Positions 34,787-43,548 of a stretch of 64,000 bases of DNA are shown here, piece after piece. Every line of letters begins with the position of its first letter. The first letter of the stretch is position 1. The position numbers and the translations under genes were made by a program. The stretch is from WRGT01 sp964450405 (lineage in GTDB: Bacteria; Spirochaetota; UBA4802; UBA5550), in contig CAYVCQ010000010.1 of the NCBI GenBank assembly GCA_964450405.1, positions 1 to 64,000 of the forward strand. Direction: 5' to 3'. The notes under the pieces were generated by a model. The model saw nothing but the letters and a program-made list of their open reading frames with translations, had not been told where the DNA came from and made no database searches.

Positions 34787-35770
34787 TTGATAAAGAAACT
34801 GCTGACTCTGCTGCTATTCCTCTCTTTAACCGGAATTGCCTATTCGCAGGAGAATAAAAAGATAAGCATTGCGGTAATGGAATTCCGTGCTATCAATACA
34901 AAGGATGGTTTCGGGAAGGCATGCATGGATATGCTTTCGGAGAGACTTTTTAATTCTAAGCTCTTTACCCTCATGGAAAAAAACCAGATGGACAAAATTG
35001 CCCGGCTTAACGGGTTTAAAGAATTTAACATTGTAGATCCTGAGCAGATTGCGAAACTTGGTCGGGTACTCAAAGTGGATAAGATGCTTGCGGGCTCTAT
35101 CACTTATCTTGATTCGTATGTAATCGATGTAAAAATACTGAACGCTCTTACCGGCGAGATAGAATTTAATGTGACTAAAAAAATCAGCTCCATTGAGAAG
35201 CTCGAGGGTGCTCTTGATGATATTGCGCTCTCCGTCGAGCGGCATTGTCTTGGTTATTACAGACTCGGCGGAAAATATGACATGGCGGTGGAGGCTCATT
35301 ATTTAACTCCGCTGGGGACCTTTGGAAAGGCGGTCAATCCCGGGACCGGGCTGCAGGGTATTCTGTCGTTGAATACACCGTTTGATATTCCATTTGATAC
35401 CCAGGTGATTACGGGATTCTACAGCTTTCTCCCCGATTCTGAAGCAGTGAAATATTTCTATATGGTTCCACTCTATCTCTCCGTTTCGTATAAATTTGCA
35501 CTTACGCGGAATATAAATTTTCATCCATCTGCTGGAGCGGGATATGTTTTTTCCAGAATCTCCATAGATGAAACTAAAAAAACTGATAGTTTATACTGGA
35601 AGAATAAAAGTCTCTATTATAATCCTGCAGTTGTTCTCAGGGGGGAGTTTGATATTCTGCTTTTTGACAGATGGTATCTTGTTGTTACACCGCAGTATAA
35701 TGTTTTTTTTGAGGAGGATAGAGCGGGGCAGTTTGCGTCTCTCGGCCTTGGCCTGAAGATGCTTTTTTAA
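34787..35770 (+). CDS. CsgG-like N-terminal domain with C-terminal outer-membrane-barrel-like region
   Basis: 327 residues, TTG start. A signal peptide is present (LLTLLLFLSLTGIAYS, cleavage after AYS). Residues about 25-150 resemble the CsgG/FlgO/TolB-N type domain: ISIAVMEFRAINTKDGFGKA, LSERLFNSKLFTLMEKNQMD, LGRVLKVDKMLAGSITYLD. From about 170 amphipathic strands run to a terminal aromatic residue (LGLGLKMLF), typical of outer membrane barrels. It lies 68 bases upstream of an ECF sigma factor gene, so the envelope protein may be part of that regulon. Function unknown. Confidence 0.7.
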   Translation: MIKKLLTLLLFLSLTGIAYSQENKKISIAVMEFRAINTKDGFGKACMDMLSERLFNSKLFTLMEKNQMDKIARLNGFKEFNIVDPEQIAKLGRVLKVDKMLAGSITYLDSYVIDVKILNALTGEIEFNVTKKISSIEKLEGALDDIALSVERHCLGYYRLGGKYDMAVEAHYLTPLGTFGKAVNPGTGLQGILSLNTPFDIPFDTQVITGFYSFLPDSEAVKYFYMVPLYLSVSYKFALTRNINFHPSAGAGYVFSRISIDETKKTDSLYWKNKSLYYNPAVVLRGEFDILLFDRWYLVVTPQYNVFFEEDRAGQFASLGLGLKMLF

Positions 35771-35837
35771 CTTTTTTTGATATTTAAAATTTTTTTCCTC
35801 ATTTTAGTTAAGAAATTGCCACTATACTAATACACGC

Positions 35838-36365
35838 ATGAACATTATAACAAATAGAGTAAAGAGGTTTACCGATATCTACAGTGATTTTTATCACATT
35901 GTATATAACGGAATATACGCAAAGCTGCGCGATGAAGATTTAGCCGGAGATCTGGCTCAGGAGGTTTTTACCCGGTTCTTCGAGAAGATGGATGAAATTG
36001 AAACTCCGCGTAAATGGCTGTCGGGTACTTTGCGTTTTGTACTTCTTGAGCATTACAGGAAAAATAGCGGGGAAGATTTTGATATAGATGAGATTTTTTA
36101 TGATTCAAATATTCAGTATGTAAACGGCTTCAGGGATACAAGGATTATATTGCAGGAGGCCCTGGATGCGTCGGAGAATTACAAAGATGAACATGAAAGG
36201 ATCATATATGAACTTATTGCAATTAGAAATTTCACTTATGATGAAGTCGGGGGACTTATCGGTTTAACCGGCGCTAAGGTCCGATATAAATATAAACTGG
36301 TAGTTGACAGAATTGTGGACTATCTGAAAAAGAAGGGCGTAAATAATCTGGAAGAATTATTATGA
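35838..36365 (+). CDS. ECF-type RNA polymerase sigma factor
   Basis: 175 residues. Region 2 is visible as LAGDLAQEVFTRFFEKMDEI then TPRKWLSGTLRFVLLEHYRK. Region 4 is ELIAIRNFTYDEVGGLIGLT then GAKVRYKYKLVVDRIVDYLK. It directs transcription of an envelope-stress-like regulon. It overlaps the next gene by 4 bases (ATGA), the arrangement expected for an anti-sigma partner. No strong Shine-Dalgarno precedes the ATG. It is divergent from standard sigma-E in region 4 (VRYKYK), so its group is uncertain. Confidence 0.85.
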   Translation: MNIITNRVKRFTDIYSDFYHIVYNGIYAKLRDEDLAGDLAQEVFTRFFEKMDEIETPRKWLSGTLRFVLLEHYRKNSGEDFDIDEIFYDSNIQYVNGFRDTRIILQEALDASENYKDEHERIIYELIAIRNFTYDEVGGLIGLTGAKVRYKYKLVVDRIVDYLKKKGVNNLEELL

Positions 36366-37114
36366 ATAATGAATATATTTTAAAATCTGTAATAGATAAA
36401 TACAAACTCAGTGAGCCTCTGCCTGTCAGTGCCCGCATTTCCATGGAGAAATCCCGGAAAAAAAATCTTGTGAAAATACTCAGGAAAGACGCCCGTCGTG
36501 CTCTCTTTATTACTGCTGTTGTTTCATTTTTTCTATGGATTAAAAAATTCGGTGTATCGATATCAATTGTAAAGAGTGCAGTGGCTGTTTCTGCTGTTCT
36601 GATTATTGGTGCCGGCGTGATTACCTTTGTCGGAGTTTATTCTATCAATAAATTAGTTCATCATATATCAAATGAAACGGTGAAGATTGAAAATACAAAA
36701 AGTTTAAAAATGGAATCAGCCGGCAATCCCGCGGCGGTTTCTCAGGAAATATTGTCATACGCCATGGCGGTCTCACCTGTGGAGATGGATGATGTTTCGG
36801 ATTCTCTGCTCTCAAAATATACAAATAAAATAATTCTTGAACTTCGAAACATAAACGGAGCGCAGGCTGCAATAAAGGCTGATAAGCTTGACAAGTATCA
36901 TCTATCGGATAAAATTCTTTCAATATCAATTATTAAGCTCGATGAAAAATCTCAAACTTCCGGCAGTGACAAGAGTGCTTTCAGAATCTCGGCCAAGATT
37001 GTAAACACCGTAAATTCCAGAGTGCTGATGTACACCTCGGTAATTGCAGATGGCGAGGATGCCATCCCCGACTCGCTACTTAAGCTCGCGGAAAAAATTC
37101 CTGTTAAGTTTTAA
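36362..37114 (+). CDS. Probable membrane anti-sigma factor
   Basis: 250 residues. The first 45 are cytoplasmic and basic (KSRKKNLVKILRKDARR). Two hydrophobic helices follow at about 48-60 and 70-95 (VKSAVAVSAVLIIGAGVITF). The rest (about 100-250) is extracytoplasmic with SKYTNKIILELRNINGAQAA. The ATGA overlap with the ECF gene and topology suggest a transmembrane anti-sigma factor. It has no recognisable ZAS zinc motif (no Cys), so assignment rests on context. The late part resembles a small beta-sheet domain. Confidence 0.6.
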   Translation: MNNEYILKSVIDKYKLSEPLPVSARISMEKSRKKNLVKILRKDARRALFITAVVSFFLWIKKFGVSISIVKSAVAVSAVLIIGAGVITFVGVYSINKLVHHISNETVKIENTKSLKMESAGNPAAVSQEILSYAMAVSPVEMDDVSDSLLSKYTNKIILELRNINGAQAAIKADKLDKYHLSDKILSISIIKLDEKSQTSGSDKSAFRISAKIVNTVNSRVLMYTSVIADGEDAIPDSLLKLAEKIPVKF

Positions 37115-37136
37115 AGGGTAGGGCAACTTATAAACC

Positions 37137-37200
37137 TCCGCCCCTATCCGCCAGATGGGCACCTTTCCCCATAAATGGTAGAAGTTGTAAGCGAAATATT
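37137..37200. repeat. Copy of the 6989-7117 left arm
   Basis: CCCCTATCCGCC then GGGCACCTTTCCCCAT and GCGAAATATT match 6998-7060 with scattered changes. The inverted right arm is not evident here. Confidence 0.6.
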
Positions 37201-37248
37201 TCCTGCCATCTCTATCGCGATTAATCTAATAATTATCCACATTATATT

Positions 37249-37374
37249 GCAAAGCCCCCTAAATCCCCCGGATGGGGACTTCAAAATATAATTCTTCATA
37301 TTATATGTTTGAATCATTAGTTTTTTATACCGTATTTTCTTGCCCCCTCCGGGGGTTCGGGGGCTTCGCAGGAT
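37249..37374. repeat. Inverted-repeat element with GCCCCCT arms
   Basis: GCAAAGCCCCCTAAATCCCC, then CCGGATGGGG, is mirrored at the right by CCCCCTCCGGGGGTTCGGGG and GCTTCGC. The centre is AT-rich. The G/C arms resemble the repeat at 69-138. Confidence 0.6.
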
Positions 37375-37524
37375 CATTTGTTGTTAAAAATATAGATGTG
37401 GGTATTGATTAGATATTATCGGACTGATGCTCGGCATCCAGAGAGGGCGTCTGATTGAATTAATACTTGAACATTTCACACATATATATTAACTGTAAAT
37501 AAATTATAAAAAGTGTAAAAGATA

Positions 37525-38478
37525 ATGAATACCGTAAAAAAAATATTAAGCAAATATCCATTTATTATTTTAGATGGAGGTTTCGCAACTGAGCTTGAAA
37601 AAAAAGGTTATAATCTTAATGACCGGTTATGGTCTGCAAAAATGATCGCAGAGGCTCCTGAGGCTATAAGAGATGTCCATCTTTCATATCTTAATGCCGG
37701 AGCAGATTGTATTATAACATCATCCTACCAGGCTACGGTTCCCGGATTTGCAGCTGCGGGATATTCAAAAAAAGAGGCTGTAGATCTGATTGGTAAATCA
37801 GTGAGAATTGCAGTTGATGCAATAAAAATATTTAATGATTCATCGCCCGGCATGAGTAATCGCCCGGAACCTTTTTTTGCAGCTTCAGCCGGATGTTACG
37901 GGGCTTATCTTGCAAATGGTTCGGAGTATCGGGGTGATTACCATCTTGATCATGCCGGTTACAAAATGTTTCACAGGGAAAGGGTTGATATACTCGTAGA
38001 AGCGGGAGCTGAGATTATTGCTTTTGAAACATTCCCGTCAATGGAAGAGGCTGAGGCTGTGGCGGAACTGATGGATCAATACAGCGGCATTGAGTACTGG
38101 ATAGTTTTTACAGTTAAAGACGCCGTCAGCACCAGTCATGGAGATAATTTCAAAGAGTGTATTAAACTCCTGCATGAAAGAAAAAATTTAATTGCTGCGG
38201 GGATTAACTGTTCTTCACCGCAGTTTATTACACCGGTTCTTGATTCGCTTGAACCCCTGTATAAAAATAATTTCGCAGTTTATCCGAATTCCGGTGAACA
38301 CTATCATAACGAATGTTCCTGCTGGGAGGATGACCCAACAGCCAGTGACTATAGACGGCTTGCAGAGGAGTGGTACAGCAAGGGAGCAAGACTGATAGGA
38401 GGCTGCTGCCGTACCGGGCCTGGCGATATAGCGAAGATTAAAAATTATCGGGATGAGCTGATGAGGGGAGAGTTATGA
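37525..38478 (+). CDS. mmuM: Homocysteine S-methyltransferase (MmuM type)
   Basis: 317 residues. ILDGGFATELEKKGYNLND is the N-terminal signature; the zinc ligands are Cys in GINCSSPQ and the Cys pair in LIGGCCRTGPGDI. The enzyme moves a methyl group from S-methylmethionine or S-adenosylmethionine to homocysteine. There is no upstream methylmethionine permease. Its last 4 bases overlap the nitroreductase gene (ATGA), so they are co-translated. No strong Shine-Dalgarno is seen. Confidence 0.9.
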   Translation: MNTVKKILSKYPFIILDGGFATELEKKGYNLNDRLWSAKMIAEAPEAIRDVHLSYLNAGADCIITSSYQATVPGFAAAGYSKKEAVDLIGKSVRIAVDAIKIFNDSSPGMSNRPEPFFAASAGCYGAYLANGSEYRGDYHLDHAGYKMFHRERVDILVEAGAEIIAFETFPSMEEAEAVAELMDQYSGIEYWIVFTVKDAVSTSHGDNFKECIKLLHERKNLIAAGINCSSPQFITPVLDSLEPLYKNNFAVYPNSGEHYHNECSCWEDDPTASDYRRLAEEWYSKGARLIGGCCRTGPGDIAKIKNYRDELMRGEL

Positions 38479-38975
38479 AAAGTATATTTACCAGAAGAAG
38501 TATACGAAAGTACACAAATACTGAAGTTGAAGATTCGATCATCCGTGAGATTATAATGGCTGGAATGAATGCGCCATCGGCGGGCAATGAACAGCCATGG
38601 CATTTTATTGTGGTTAATGACCATGATAAGCTTATCAGTATAAACAAGGTCCATCCTCACTCCAGTATGCTTCTACATGCGAAAACTGCAATCATAATCT
38701 GCGGAGACCTCTCGCTGGAAAAGCATGAAGGGTTCTGGGTTCAGGACTGTTCAGCAGCTGTACAGAATATGCTTCTTATGATCGATTACAAAGGGCTCGG
38801 CTCTGTGTGGCTTGGTGTGTATCCCCGGAAAGATAGAGTTGAAGGTATTAAAAAGATTTTTAATCTCGCGGAAAATATTATTCCATTTGCCGTACTTCCT
38901 GTCGGTTATCTGGATGAAGTTAAACCTGAGAATGATAAGTTTGATGCTTCGCGGATTCATGTTAACAGCTGGTAG
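38475..38975 (+). CDS. Nitroreductase-family FMN protein
   Basis: 166 residues, typical of short nitroreductases. The N-terminal FMN motif is RRSIRKYTNTEVEDSIIREI and MNAPSAGNEQPWHFIVV; the C-terminal motif is LGSVWLGVYPRKDRV. It likely reduces nitro compounds or quinones with NAD(P)H. The 4-base overlap with mmuM makes an operon; a metabolic link between the two is not clear. Confidence 0.9.
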   Translation: MKSIFTRRSIRKYTNTEVEDSIIREIIMAGMNAPSAGNEQPWHFIVVNDHDKLISINKVHPHSSMLLHAKTAIIICGDLSLEKHEGFWVQDCSAAVQNMLLMIDYKGLGSVWLGVYPRKDRVEGIKKIFNLAENIIPFAVLPVGYLDEVKPENDKFDASRIHVNSW

Positions 38976-39132
38976 TAATAATTAAATGATATGTCGTTAA
39001 TTCTTTTCAAATCTCATATTAAACAATTTTACAGAGATAGTATCAATATAATTGTTTAATATCTCTGGGTTATGATTGCATTCTCTGATGTTTTAAAGTA
39101 GTTCCGATAGATTGAGTAAATGGAGATTGGTT

Positions 39133-40572
39133 TTGAATAAAATAATTATTATATGTTTCTTTATCTTTTATTTATTTTCCGGATTTGTTATGGCTGAAGA
39201 AAACGCTGATATCATTATCAATATTGACCAGAGTATAAGCATAACTCGGAATCTAAATCCTATTAAAGAATTTATAAAGGATAATATATTTAAAAAAATT
39301 GTAAAAAGCGGAGATACAGTTTATCTCTACTCCTTTGACGGAAAATTCTATATACAGGCAGTGCTTTCCGGAAAATCGTCACCGCAGGAGATAGATGATG
39401 CGTTAAATAAAATAAACGGTGGAGGTAAATATACGGACCTCGTAAATTCAGTTGTAAGCATGACTGGTCAGATTGAGAACATGAAAAATAAAGGGAAAAA
39501 GAAAATTATTTTTTTTCTTACGGACGGAATTAATGATCCCCCGGCTGACAGTCCGTATAAAGAGGGAATTAATCACGAATTTTTCAAAAGATCAAAACGT
39601 GTATTGGAAAAAGGCGGATGGCTTACATTTGTTGTCGGAATCGGCGGGAAGACCGATGCTGATAAAATAGCGAAGCAGCTTGATGCTGTTGCTGTTCAGT
39701 TAGACGAGACTGTATCTGTTGAATCTATGGAGAACAGCCTTGCAGAAAAACTCAAAAGCGCAAGGGAAAATCCTGTAATACAAACTACTGATGAGAAAAC
39801 TGCCGATGACAAACAATTTTCGCTGGGTATATTCTATAGGCAAGGATTATGCATTGGATTGCGCAGGCCTGAATTTAATCCAGAGGTGAATTGGGGGGCG
39901 GCAACCACTCTCAAATCAACAGAGGATTATGTTCAGATCAATGAAGCAGTATTGCAGCTGGAGTATCAGCTTAATGATAACTACTCACTTATTGGCCGTT
40001 TCAAAAATATGTATATTCAGAATCCCGCTGTATATGATTCAACAAGAACTGTGTATACTCAAGACACAGTATGGTTTAATCAATCTTCATCTCTAGGGGA
40101 TTCGCATGATAGTTCTTTCATGGGATTTGGCATACAAGCGGGAATACTTTACGAAATTACCACAGAAAGAAGTTACCCTTACTTTTTATTTACTGCAGGT
40201 TATTCAAAGTATAAATTCCAGGGGGATTACATCAGCACACATCGGGATATTCTTGTAGACAACGTTCCCAATACAAACGAATACCGTTATACACTCACCT
40301 GTGCTGAAATTTCACATGTGTTTTCCCTGGAGTTTGAGTTCGGCTATTCATTCAATATATACAACGATATAAGTATTGTACCCGCATTGGGTGTAGAAAT
40401 TCCCGTTATGGCAGCTCTATATAATGATGTTCAGATAAATAACACTTATGAAAGAGATACTGCATGTATCAATCACTGGTATTATGATAAAATTCAGCAG
40501 AGGAACAATCTTTTTGAGGGTAATTTTCCACCTGTATGGTATATACAGCTTGGTATCGTCTACAGATTGTAG
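39133..40572 (+). CDS. VWA domain fused to an outer-membrane-barrel-like domain
   Basis: About 479 residues from a TTG at 39133, with GGAGA 6 bases upstream; a TTG at 39112 is an alternative. Signal peptide IIICFFIFYLFSGFVMA. Residues about 25-210 form a von Willebrand A domain with the MIDAS motif (INIDQSIS), a Thr in GGKYTDLV and Asp in FLTDGIND. Residues about 240-479 consist of alternating amphipathic strands (YSLIGRFKNMYI, EFGYSFNIYNDISIVPALGV) ending WYIQLGIVYRL, an outer membrane barrel pattern. The next gene is another barrel-like protein. Confidence 0.7.
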   Translation: MNKIIIICFFIFYLFSGFVMAEENADIIINIDQSISITRNLNPIKEFIKDNIFKKIVKSGDTVYLYSFDGKFYIQAVLSGKSSPQEIDDALNKINGGGKYTDLVNSVVSMTGQIENMKNKGKKKIIFFLTDGINDPPADSPYKEGINHEFFKRSKRVLEKGGWLTFVVGIGGKTDADKIAKQLDAVAVQLDETVSVESMENSLAEKLKSARENPVIQTTDEKTADDKQFSLGIFYRQGLCIGLRRPEFNPEVNWGAATTLKSTEDYVQINEAVLQLEYQLNDNYSLIGRFKNMYIQNPAVYDSTRTVYTQDTVWFNQSSSLGDSHDSSFMGFGIQAGILYEITTERSYPYFLFTAGYSKYKFQGDYISTHRDILVDNVPNTNEYRYTLTCAEISHVFSLEFEFGYSFNIYNDISIVPALGVEIPVMAALYNDVQINNTYERDTACINHWYYDKIQQRNNLFEGNFPPVWYIQLGIVYRL

Positions 40573-40600
40573 TAATTATTTCATTTAGCTGGAGGTCTTC

Positions 40601-41431
40601 ATGAATCGTCGGATCATCTTTATTATTTCACTTTTACTTATTTTCCCTTTTCTTTCCGCAGGCGCTGAAGAAATGAAGTTTTCAGCAGGTATCTACAACT
40701 ACTATGCAGTATGGCAGCCTTCATGGAGGGGTGAGTACAATAATTATAAAAACGATAATCTTTTCCTTCAGGGACCGGTGGTATCACTATCATTCATGGA
40801 TAACTGGAACCTGTCGCTTCTTGTGATTGGGAGCCTTTTTATCAAGAGTGAATCATCTTATGATCTGGCAGGTTCTACCGGTTCTTTCGGAGCTTTTAAC
40901 GTCCACCGTGAAACCACTGTTGATAGGGCTGACATTGACCTTGCACTATCCCGACGTGTGGTTGGGAGAATGCGGATCTTCGCAGGAATAAAGTATTTCA
41001 TGATTAGTGAAAATGATGACGGCCATTCCACGATAGATAATTCGTCCTATCATTTCGGTTTCAGTGAGGGTACCGGATACCAGGTCCTGTCACCGGCCCT
41101 GGGTGTCATGTACAGCCGTCCGGTTGCTGGAGGCCTAAGTGTGAGTTTCGGAACATCCTGTCTCGCATTCAAAACGAAAATAACAATTCTTAAGGCGTAT
41201 GAGTCCTCACCCGGTGAGGTTAAAATTGATGACAGGACCGGTATAAACAAATACAATGCAATCGGGAATAATTCCAGCATCGGCCTTGTTTATTACTTTG
41301 ATTCATTAGGTACTACGATTTCTCTCGGAGGACGTTTCCAGGTTATAAAATACTATCCAAATAGTGGAAGCCGCGATCTGAAAAATGATTATTTCTACGG
41401 GCCGACTCTGTCATTTGTAAAACTCTTTTAA
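40601..41431 (+). CDS. Outer-membrane-barrel-like protein
   Basis: 276 residues with a signal peptide (IIFIISLLLIFPFLSAGA). The mature part consists of amphipathic strands such as WNLSLLVIGSLFI and DIDLALSRRVVGRMRIFAGI, ending YGPTLSFVKLF with a terminal Phe typical of outer membrane proteins. GCTGGAGG precedes the ATG by 6 bases. It is 28 bases after the VWA-barrel gene and probably co-transcribed. No porin family recognised. Confidence 0.7.
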   Translation: MNRRIIFIISLLLIFPFLSAGAEEMKFSAGIYNYYAVWQPSWRGEYNNYKNDNLFLQGPVVSLSFMDNWNLSLLVIGSLFIKSESSYDLAGSTGSFGAFNVHRETTVDRADIDLALSRRVVGRMRIFAGIKYFMISENDDGHSTIDNSSYHFGFSEGTGYQVLSPALGVMYSRPVAGGLSVSFGTSCLAFKTKITILKAYESSPGEVKIDDRTGINKYNAIGNNSSIGLVYYFDSLGTTISLGGRFQVIKYYPNSGSRDLKNDYFYGPTLSFVKLF

Positions 41432-41485
41432 TATTGCGGGAATATTCTGTGACGATTCAACGCTCTGAAAAGATATGTTTATTTC

Positions 41486-43084
41486 TTATAGCTCCTCAAT
41501 ACTTCTAATGATCTGTTTCACTACATTCTCATCAGTTTTCGGATTGAAAAACACACCTTTCCACGCCGGTATAGATATCCCCGCGGGATTGTAGCCCATT
41601 GATGTAGTAAAACTTAAGTTTGCATCGATTGCCGGATCTATGGTATGTTTTCTTTTTTCAAAAAGTCTTTGTATCTCTCCGAAATATCTTAAGTATTCCT
41701 TCTCTGATAATTCATTATTAATCAGCCTTTTATATATCTGCTCTGCATTTCTCCCCTTTGGCAGTACCCAGAATACAACGCTTGGCCCCATGCATTCATC
41801 GTTCAGTACCTTGCAGTATTCGAGGTTGGAGAGTTTTTTTCTCAGCAGAGAAGTCATCTCCAGTGCGTGAGCAACGAGTATCTGGTATCCTTTCAGTCCA
41901 ATGCCGTTAAGACTCGCCATAACAGAATATGGCCCTATCCCAGGGCGCGAAGTCTCGAGCGTAAACAGTGCCGGATCGTGTCTGTAATCAGCTTCAGAGA
42001 AATATGGTATCTGGTCCATCGTTCTGAAGAGATACTTCAAGTCATCTCTATTGTAAACTATAAATGCACTGGATGGGTAGTGGCCCCATCCCATTTTATG
42101 AAAGTCAAGAGTGATGGAATCTGCATGCTGGATACCCATTGAAAGTTTTCTTAATTTTTCGACAACTGAAATAACATCATGACAGAGAGCGAATTCATTC
42201 TGTCCGATATTATATTCATTGAGAAAACATAGAGACCAGCCTGCAGCAGCATCAACATGGAGTTGTGGAACCGGCATGTTGTACTTTAAACTTTTTTCAT
42301 CAATTATTTTTCTGATTCCGGCAACGTCGTCAATTCCGAAGGAATCGGTACTCCCGAATGTTGCTATTACAAAAGGGATGGAAATTTTTTCTTTATATAA
42401 ACTTTCAATTTTATGTTCAAGGAGAGTCAGATCCATGGCACAGGAACTGTCTGTGGGAATAGAGTGAAGATTATCAGTTCCAAGTCCAAGCCATCCTGCC
42501 AGTGTTTCATTGGAATAATGAGCCGCCTCAGATACTATTCCTGCCATCTTAATTCCGCAAAGCCCCTTTTTCATCGCACCTGGATGAATTTTCTCAATGC
42601 CGATTTTTCCACCGTAGAGGTTCGAAATGGTTCCCCCCATTGTAAATACTCCCCAGGGATTAGCTGTATGGTAGAATACAAGATTTGCAAGGGCTGTAAT
42701 TGCTTTAAGTTCAAGTTCGTTTGACCTCTGACTGTAAGTGTCAACGCAGAGATTTGGATTTTTCAGCAGGCAGGCGATTGATCCGATTAGTGAAGCATAA
42801 TTGGCCGGACCTTTTACATTTTCCATGTGAAGTTTTGAAGACCATCCATCTGTTCCCCAGAAATAAGGGAATATCGCATCACGTGCATCCTTAAGATTTC
42901 CAGGTATATAATGAATTTCAGGGTTAGATTGAGCAGTGTCATAATTTCTCGACATAAGATCAGAGGCGGAAATAGTTTCTTCTGCCGTCATGGTGTTCAG
43001 AAGTTCATTGAATATCTGAACTATTTCATCTCTGTTGCATGTAAAAAAATTATTTACTATGTCATTGAGAAGTTCTTTTTTCAT
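41486..43084 (-). CDS. Group II PLP-dependent amino acid decarboxylase
   Basis: About 532 residues (an ATG at 43171 would add 29). The internal aldimine lysine is in LDFHKMGWGHYPSSAF. The Asp for the pyridine nitrogen is in HVDAAAGWS, and the N-terminal region has GTDGWSSKLHMENVKGPANY. It belongs to the glutamate/aspartate/aromatic amino acid decarboxylase family, making an amine and CO2. The substrate could be glutamate, diaminobutyrate or tyrosine; I cannot say which. It is transcribed away from the glnN promoter, with which it shares the upstream region. Confidence 0.85.
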   Translation of the reverse strand: MKKELLNDIVNNFFTCNRDEIVQIFNELLNTMTAEETISASDLMSRNYDTAQSNPEIHYIPGNLKDARDAIFPYFWGTDGWSSKLHMENVKGPANYASLIGSIACLLKNPNLCVDTYSQRSNELELKAITALANLVFYHTANPWGVFTMGGTISNLYGGKIGIEKIHPGAMKKGLCGIKMAGIVSEAAHYSNETLAGWLGLGTDNLHSIPTDSSCAMDLTLLEHKIESLYKEKISIPFVIATFGSTDSFGIDDVAGIRKIIDEKSLKYNMPVPQLHVDAAAGWSLCFLNEYNIGQNEFALCHDVISVVEKLRKLSMGIQHADSITLDFHKMGWGHYPSSAFIVYNRDDLKYLFRTMDQIPYFSEADYRHDPALFTLETSRPGIGPYSVMASLNGIGLKGYQILVAHALEMTSLLRKKLSNLEYCKVLNDECMGPSVVFWVLPKGRNAEQIYKRLINNELSEKEYLRYFGEIQRLFEKRKHTIDPAIDANLSFTTSMGYNPAGISIPAWKGVFFNPKTDENVVKQIIRSIEEL

Positions 43085-43386
43085 TATTATATCCCGATTA
43101 CTTTCTTCCTGATAATTATTGTATACTGCAACATTCCTGATTAAGGGGAATGTATTCTTAGGTAAATTCAATTTACATTAAATAAATCGTAGTTTTAGTA
43201 ACTAGTCAATGTTTTGTTTGAAAATAGTTATGATTGGATTACATTATTGTAGGAAATTAACCGGATAATTATAAATGAACTATTGCTATTTTTAACATTT
43301 ATGTAATATTTCATTTTTTTTTCTTCTTGCCAATAATTGTTATAACGACTGTTATTCCTTTGTAAGGTAAGAGTTGATTTTACTCA

Positions 43387-43441
43387 TTGTTAAATCTTTG
43401 TTAAATCTTTGTTAAATCTTTGTTAAATTATTGTTAACCAG
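43387..43441 (+). repeat. 11-bp tandem array upstream of glnN
   Basis: TTGTTAAATCT is repeated three times exactly (43387, 43398, 43409), then TTGTTAAATTA (43420) and TTGTTAACCAG (43431). The 11-bp period puts every unit on the same DNA face. It lies immediately upstream of the probable -35 box at 43462. Confidence 0.85.
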
Positions 43442-43461
43442 GATTTATCTTTAACAAAAAT

Positions 43462-43490
43462 TTGACATAAGTTTTTACGAAAAATCTTAT
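43462..43490 (+). promoter_or_regulatory. Probable glnN promoter
   Basis: TTGACA (43462-43467) is a perfect -35 box. With a 17-base spacer TCTTAT (43485-43490) matches four of six -10 positions. The start codon follows 58 bases later. No sigma-54 type GG-N10-GC pair is seen. Confidence 0.5.
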
Positions 43491-43548
43491 GGCTTATTGA
43501 AAAATCAGATTCAAAAAAAGAAAATAATAGAATAAAGGAGAATAAATT

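Larger units (their letters stand above)
37115..37524. other. 410-base intergenic region filled with repeats
   Basis: Holds a second copy of the TATCCGCC..GGGCACCTTTCCCC arm (37137-37200) and an inverted-repeat element bounded by GCAAAGCCCCC (from 37249) and GGGGGCTTCGC (to about 37371). No gene seen. Confidence 0.6.
43085..43548. other. Regulatory region between the decarboxylase and glnN
   Basis: 464 bases separating the two divergent start codons. Besides the array and promoter listed separately, it has the 19-base sequence AGTTGATTTTACTCATTGT at 43372-43390 that recurs at 27589-27607 upstream of the second CoA-transferase. It runs straight into the 11-bp array. Confidence 0.5.

Noticed and set aside
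43387..43441. Possible CRISPR array upstream of glnN
   Set aside because: The 11-bp units are tandem with no spacers, far shorter than CRISPR repeats.
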